Source: Panonychus citri (taxonomy: Eukaryota; Arthropoda; Arachnida; Trombidiformes; Tetranychidae). Taken from it: a stretch of 64,000 nt of DNA. The position numbers were made by a program, and so were the translations under genes. The notes under the pieces are model-generated. The model searched no databases. It had not been told where the DNA came from and saw nothing but the letters and a program-made list of their open reading frames with translations. This document shows positions 61,082-64,000 of the stretch, one piece after another. The stretch covers positions 682,001-746,000 of the forward strand of contig NW_026515542.1 of assembly GCF_014898815.1 (NCBI RefSeq), given 5' to 3'. Each line of letters opens with the position of its first letter. Position 1 is the first letter of the stretch.

Positions 61082-64000
61082 ATGAATCAAAAGTTAATTA
61101 AAATGTGGATAAAAGTAAATCACATCAACGCAAACAAAATTAGTGACTTAACTCAAAAAACAATTAGCTTAACGCTAAATTCAAGTTACAAGATCACTTC
61201 AATTTGTGAGCCAAATTTGAAAGTCTTAAGTGAAAATGTAGACAACAAGTTCGTGTTTGGTAATGCAAATATTGCGATGGTGTGTTCAATGGACCTCAAA
61301 GGAAAGATTATAAATAAAGACACGTCGACGAGTATCGCTCTCTACATAAGAGAAAAAAGATTAATCGTCATTGGAATATATATAAGACCATGGAAAAAGA
61401 ATCATCATGATGAATTGGTCCCAACAATTCACTCGACTTTGGCAAACTTTAAAAACCAATCGATGATTCTCATGGGGGATTTGAACACCTCGGATCCTTA
61501 TTGGCAAAACACCACAAGAGTACATTCGGCAAGATTGAGAACGAGTAAACATCTATATGACTCATTAATAGATACTCTGAAAGAAAACTCAATGAAACCG
61601 ATCAGTTGTAATTTTAAATCAACGTTTGAAAGATCAGAATGGGTAATAGATATGATTTTTACAAACCTTAAGGTCGAAAATCCAGAGACGAAGACTACAA
61701 CATCAGATCACCTTGAACTCAGTGCTGAGGTGGAAATAAAAAATAAACAACCAGTTGATAAACGTCCCACTAAAATAAAGTTATTTGGATCCTGGATACT
61801 TAAGTCGGAGCTGAATACTATCGACGGGTTAAATTGGGATAAAAATCATCCGATAGTTGATATTGTCAAAAAGATTATACACTTTCCAGATAATCATGCC
61901 AAATGGACCTGGAAACCGAAAAAGAAAAACAGATTTAAAAGATTAATTATTGAAAGGAGAAACATATTGAGAAGAAAATCAATGGGCTGGCAAGAGAAAG
62001 TTGCTGAAATATCAGTAGAAATCAAAAGAAAAATGGATTCTTTTAACCTGGTAAAATTATTCAGATCAACAAAAGAAGGGAAAAAAGTGTGGCGACTAAT
62101 AAAAAAACATCTATTATCATCACCCCCTAAGATAGACTGGGAGAACGAAAACACAATTGAGAGTAAAAAACAATGGTTGACAGGCTTCTCGAAATCTAAA
62201 CCAATTTATAAAGATCAACCAAGTTATATCAAAGGTCAACTCATGGATCACGAAGTAGACATGATTAAAAACATGAAATTCAAGTCCTCGAGTTTATCGG
62301 CAGATAATTTCAACTGTTTCACCTGGACAAAATTTGTAGGGAAAAATATGCAGCTAATCATTGATTTGATGCACAAACTCTTTGAAATATCGCATATTCC
62401 AAATTGTATGACAACGGTTGGATGCGGTTTTGTTCCAAAGTCTGGTGGCAAACTCAGAATGGTAAGGACCCCATGTTATTTACTGAAAATTGCTGATACA
62501 ATATTGGCAAATCGACTTCAAGACATTCTTCCGGATTTTCTTCTTCCGGAAACTCAGTTTGGATTCCAACGAATGAAAAGTAGAGAAGACTTTTATCTAA
62601 AAATAATGAAAGAAACGATTAGAACGTCAACAATAGTGAAGATTGATGTAAAAACAGCTTTCGACGATGTTAACCTTGCCAGAATCCGGTGTCGATTAAT
62701 CGAGAGCGTTGGTCAATCTACATGGTCACTATTGGAATCGATAAATAACAACAGCTGGCTGACTATTTATAACAATGGAGAAAAATTATACAAGAAAAAT
62801 CCATCGTACGTGTCACAGGGAACAGCAACGGGACCACTACTATTTATAATTGCACTTGATCATTGTATTAGAAGATGGTGGGAAATTGGACTCAAGGTGT
62901 ATGCCTATGCGGACGATATGGTTTTTATTGTTAATCAACACCAAATTCGGAATCAGCTCAGTCTATTAGAAGCAATTGAAGAAGTTTTGGCGGAGATTGG
63001 ATTGAAGATAAATAAGGAAAAAACGGAAATCATTGAACCAAAGGACTTTAGAACTTTTGAGCTGGTGGGCTTTACAGCTAATAGAAGGAGAATTAGAATG
63101 CAAGAGTTTGAAGGATATATAAATGACACATATGTAAAAGAGATATTACCAAAATTTTCAAAGAACTGGCCATCCATAAAGTACCTGCCACACCAAATAA
63201 CGAAACTTCTCTTTTCATCCATTGTATGGCCGAGAATATATAAACACTTCATGGCAATGACTCTGGTGGACGCTCCGCTGTACATAAATATGATCGAAAT
63301 TGTAGGATCGCTAGTAAACAGATTTATGGGAAGAGTAAATCAATCAAAATGGAGCTACCTAATTCTGTGGGGGTATCCGAACTACATTGGCAAATTAATC
63401 TTGGATCAACTAGAAAGAAAGGCGAAATTAACTGGTAGGCTGAATGACAGGAGATGGTTATCAAAGAAATGGATTCCAGTTGGACAGATTGAGAGCCGAA
63501 AGGTGGAAACAGGAGATAAGATTGTGACCTACAGAGTCAGAAACGGGAAAAATAGAATAGAAATATCAGTTAAAACTATTACTCTAAATAGAGAAAGGAT
63601 ACTTACGATTTTAATTCCAGGAAGAGCCACGGAGTATGAAGGAAAATTAATAGCTGTTGATTTAATCTTAAAGTTGTATCGAAATGAGAAAATCACTTTG
63701 GAACTGGATGAGCAATCATCGAGATACTATCGAGGACAATCTCAATTTGCGATAAACATGAGGATGATTCTGGATAGCCCAGGGAATTGGAGATTCAAAT
63801 TGTACCAACAAAGACAATGGACAGACGGGGAGATCGGATTGGAGGTACCCGCTCTGAACAAACCAATAACCATATTAGCACAAAACCGGATACTAAAACA
63901 GACAATGGAAAGAGAGATGGAGAACAATTTCAGGAAATCAAAGACAAACCTCAGTAGATTGAACTTACAATTTAAATCCAGACTATCATGGCAACAAAAA
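61082..64000 (+). CDS. Retroelement ORF2: APE-type endonuclease and reverse transcriptase (partial, open at right edge)
   Basis: This polyprotein nicks the target and copies element RNA. 973 codons from ATG 61082 reach the window end without a stop; an in-frame TGA upstream at 61022 supports the start. The endonuclease begins with the short R1-type opening (IKVNHINANKISDL) with catalytic Glu43 in CEPN, MGDLNTSDPYW at 131-141 and SDH at 208-210. The reverse transcriptase follows: GFVPKSGGKLRMVRTP, DVKTAFDDVN (Asp522), SQGTATGPLLF and YADD (609-612, both Asp present). A long C-terminal part (from about residue 690) has RRIRMQEFEGYIND and later GRATEYEGKL, without a clear RNase H motif. The frame is intact throughout. 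The R1/Jockey/I group is inferred from domain order and endonuclease wording. Confidence 0.9.
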   Translation, partial: MNQKLIKMWIKVNHINANKISDLTQKTISLTLNSSYKITSICEPNLKVLSENVDNKFVFGNANIAMVCSMDLKGKIINKDTSTSIALYIREKRLIVIGIYIRPWKKNHHDELVPTIHSTLANFKNQSMILMGDLNTSDPYWQNTTRVHSARLRTSKHLYDSLIDTLKENSMKPISCNFKSTFERSEWVIDMIFTNLKVENPETKTTTSDHLELSAEVEIKNKQPVDKRPTKIKLFGSWILKSELNTIDGLNWDKNHPIVDIVKKIIHFPDNHAKWTWKPKKKNRFKRLIIERRNILRRKSMGWQEKVAEISVEIKRKMDSFNLVKLFRSTKEGKKVWRLIKKHLLSSPPKIDWENENTIESKKQWLTGFSKSKPIYKDQPSYIKGQLMDHEVDMIKNMKFKSSSLSADNFNCFTWTKFVGKNMQLIIDLMHKLFEISHIPNCMTTVGCGFVPKSGGKLRMVRTPCYLLKIADTILANRLQDILPDFLLPETQFGFQRMKSREDFYLKIMKETIRTSTIVKIDVKTAFDDVNLARIRCRLIESVGQSTWSLLESINNNSWLTIYNNGEKLYKKNPSYVSQGTATGPLLFIIALDHCIRRWWEIGLKVYAYADDMVFIVNQHQIRNQLSLLEAIEEVLAEIGLKINKEKTEIIEPKDFRTFELVGFTANRRRIRMQEFEGYINDTYVKEILPKFSKNWPSIKYLPHQITKLLFSSIVWPRIYKHFMAMTLVDAPLYINMIEIVGSLVNRFMGRVNQSKWSYLILWGYPNYIGKLILDQLERKAKLTGRLNDRRWLSKKWIPVGQIESRKVETGDKIVTYRVRNGKNRIEISVKTITLNRERILTILIPGRATEYEGKLIAVDLILKLYRNEKITLELDEQSSRYYRGQSQFAINMRMILDSPGNWRFKLYQQRQWTDGEIGLEVPALNKPITILAQNRILKQTMEREMENNFRKSKTNLSRLNLQFKSRLSWQQK

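Larger units (their letters stand above)
57948..64000 (+). mobile_element. Non-LTR retroelement carrying an antisense spliced gene (3' end outside window)
   Basis: Plus strand: gag-like ORF1 (to 59309) and endonuclease-reverse transcriptase ORF2 (from 61082, open at 64000), the order of R1/Jockey/I-type elements. The 1773 bp between them, normally almost nothing in such elements, is filled by an antisense two-exon protease gene. ORF1 and the protease gene end tail to tail (stops 146 bp apart). The protease gene and ORF2 start head to head (ATGs 65 bp apart). The ends of the element are not visible, so its full extent is not established. Confidence 0.75.

Noticed and set aside
1..64000. tRNA and rRNA genes
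   Set aside because: I saw no sequence with a convincing tRNA B-box and cloverleaf, and no rRNA-like stretch; a covariance search was not possible.

Overview
The window is AT-rich eukaryotic DNA with spliceosomal introns (GTAAGT/GTGAGT donors, T-rich acceptors), many CT/GA microsatellites and only one recognisable host gene: a neuroligin-type first coding exon on the minus strand (54817-55615). Its wording (KYGALRG, FLGVPYASPPIGSLRFM, NQSEDCLYLNIYVP) is closest to what I know of arthropod, especially chelicerate, neuroligins. I infer an arthropod, perhaps a mite or other chelicerate, with low confidence at lower rank.

Layout. 1-802: 3'-open minus-strand gene of unknown function. 1290-2805: Tc1/mariner-type element with perfect 49 bp inverted repeats and a broken transposase. 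2806-17073: gene-free, AT-rich. 17074-22263: a nested transposon cluster bounded by 41 bp inverted repeats (one mismatch). It holds a foldback MITE, a second MITE arm, an LTR with a gag remnant, a (Gly-Asn)21 zinc-finger gene on plus and a small unknown ORF on minus. 22264-28469: gene-free. 28470-37603: a complete 9.1 kb CACTA/EnSpm-like element with 12 bp TIRs, a TTT target duplication and 29 bp subterminal inverted repeats. It has a Tnp2/DUF4218-type transposase on plus and two paralogous three-exon accessory genes on minus. 37607-54816: gene-free, probably neuroligin intron. 54817-55615: neuroligin exon. 57948 to the window end: a non-LTR retroelement.

The most unusual region is 57948-64000. 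A gag-like ORF1 with three zinc knuckles and an ORF2 with APE-type endonuclease and YADD reverse transcriptase lie on plus. The 1.77 kb gap between them is filled by an antisense two-exon gene for a USP-like cysteine protease (deubiquitinase fold) with Cys, His and Asn residues in catalytic-like positions. The three genes run convergent then divergent, ORF1 has a plausible intron of its own, and a plus-strand AATAAA follows ORF1. This looks like a multi-transcript retroelement rather than an ordinary two-ORF LINE.

Most disrupted genes here (mariner transposase, CACTA transposase, zinc-finger gene) are broken by one-base changes inside A/T runs. That suggests either recent decay or leftover homopolymer errors in the assembly, so they should not be written off as dead before the reads are checked. 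Two ORFs open at the window edges (1-802 minus, 61082-64000 plus) were translated by hand.
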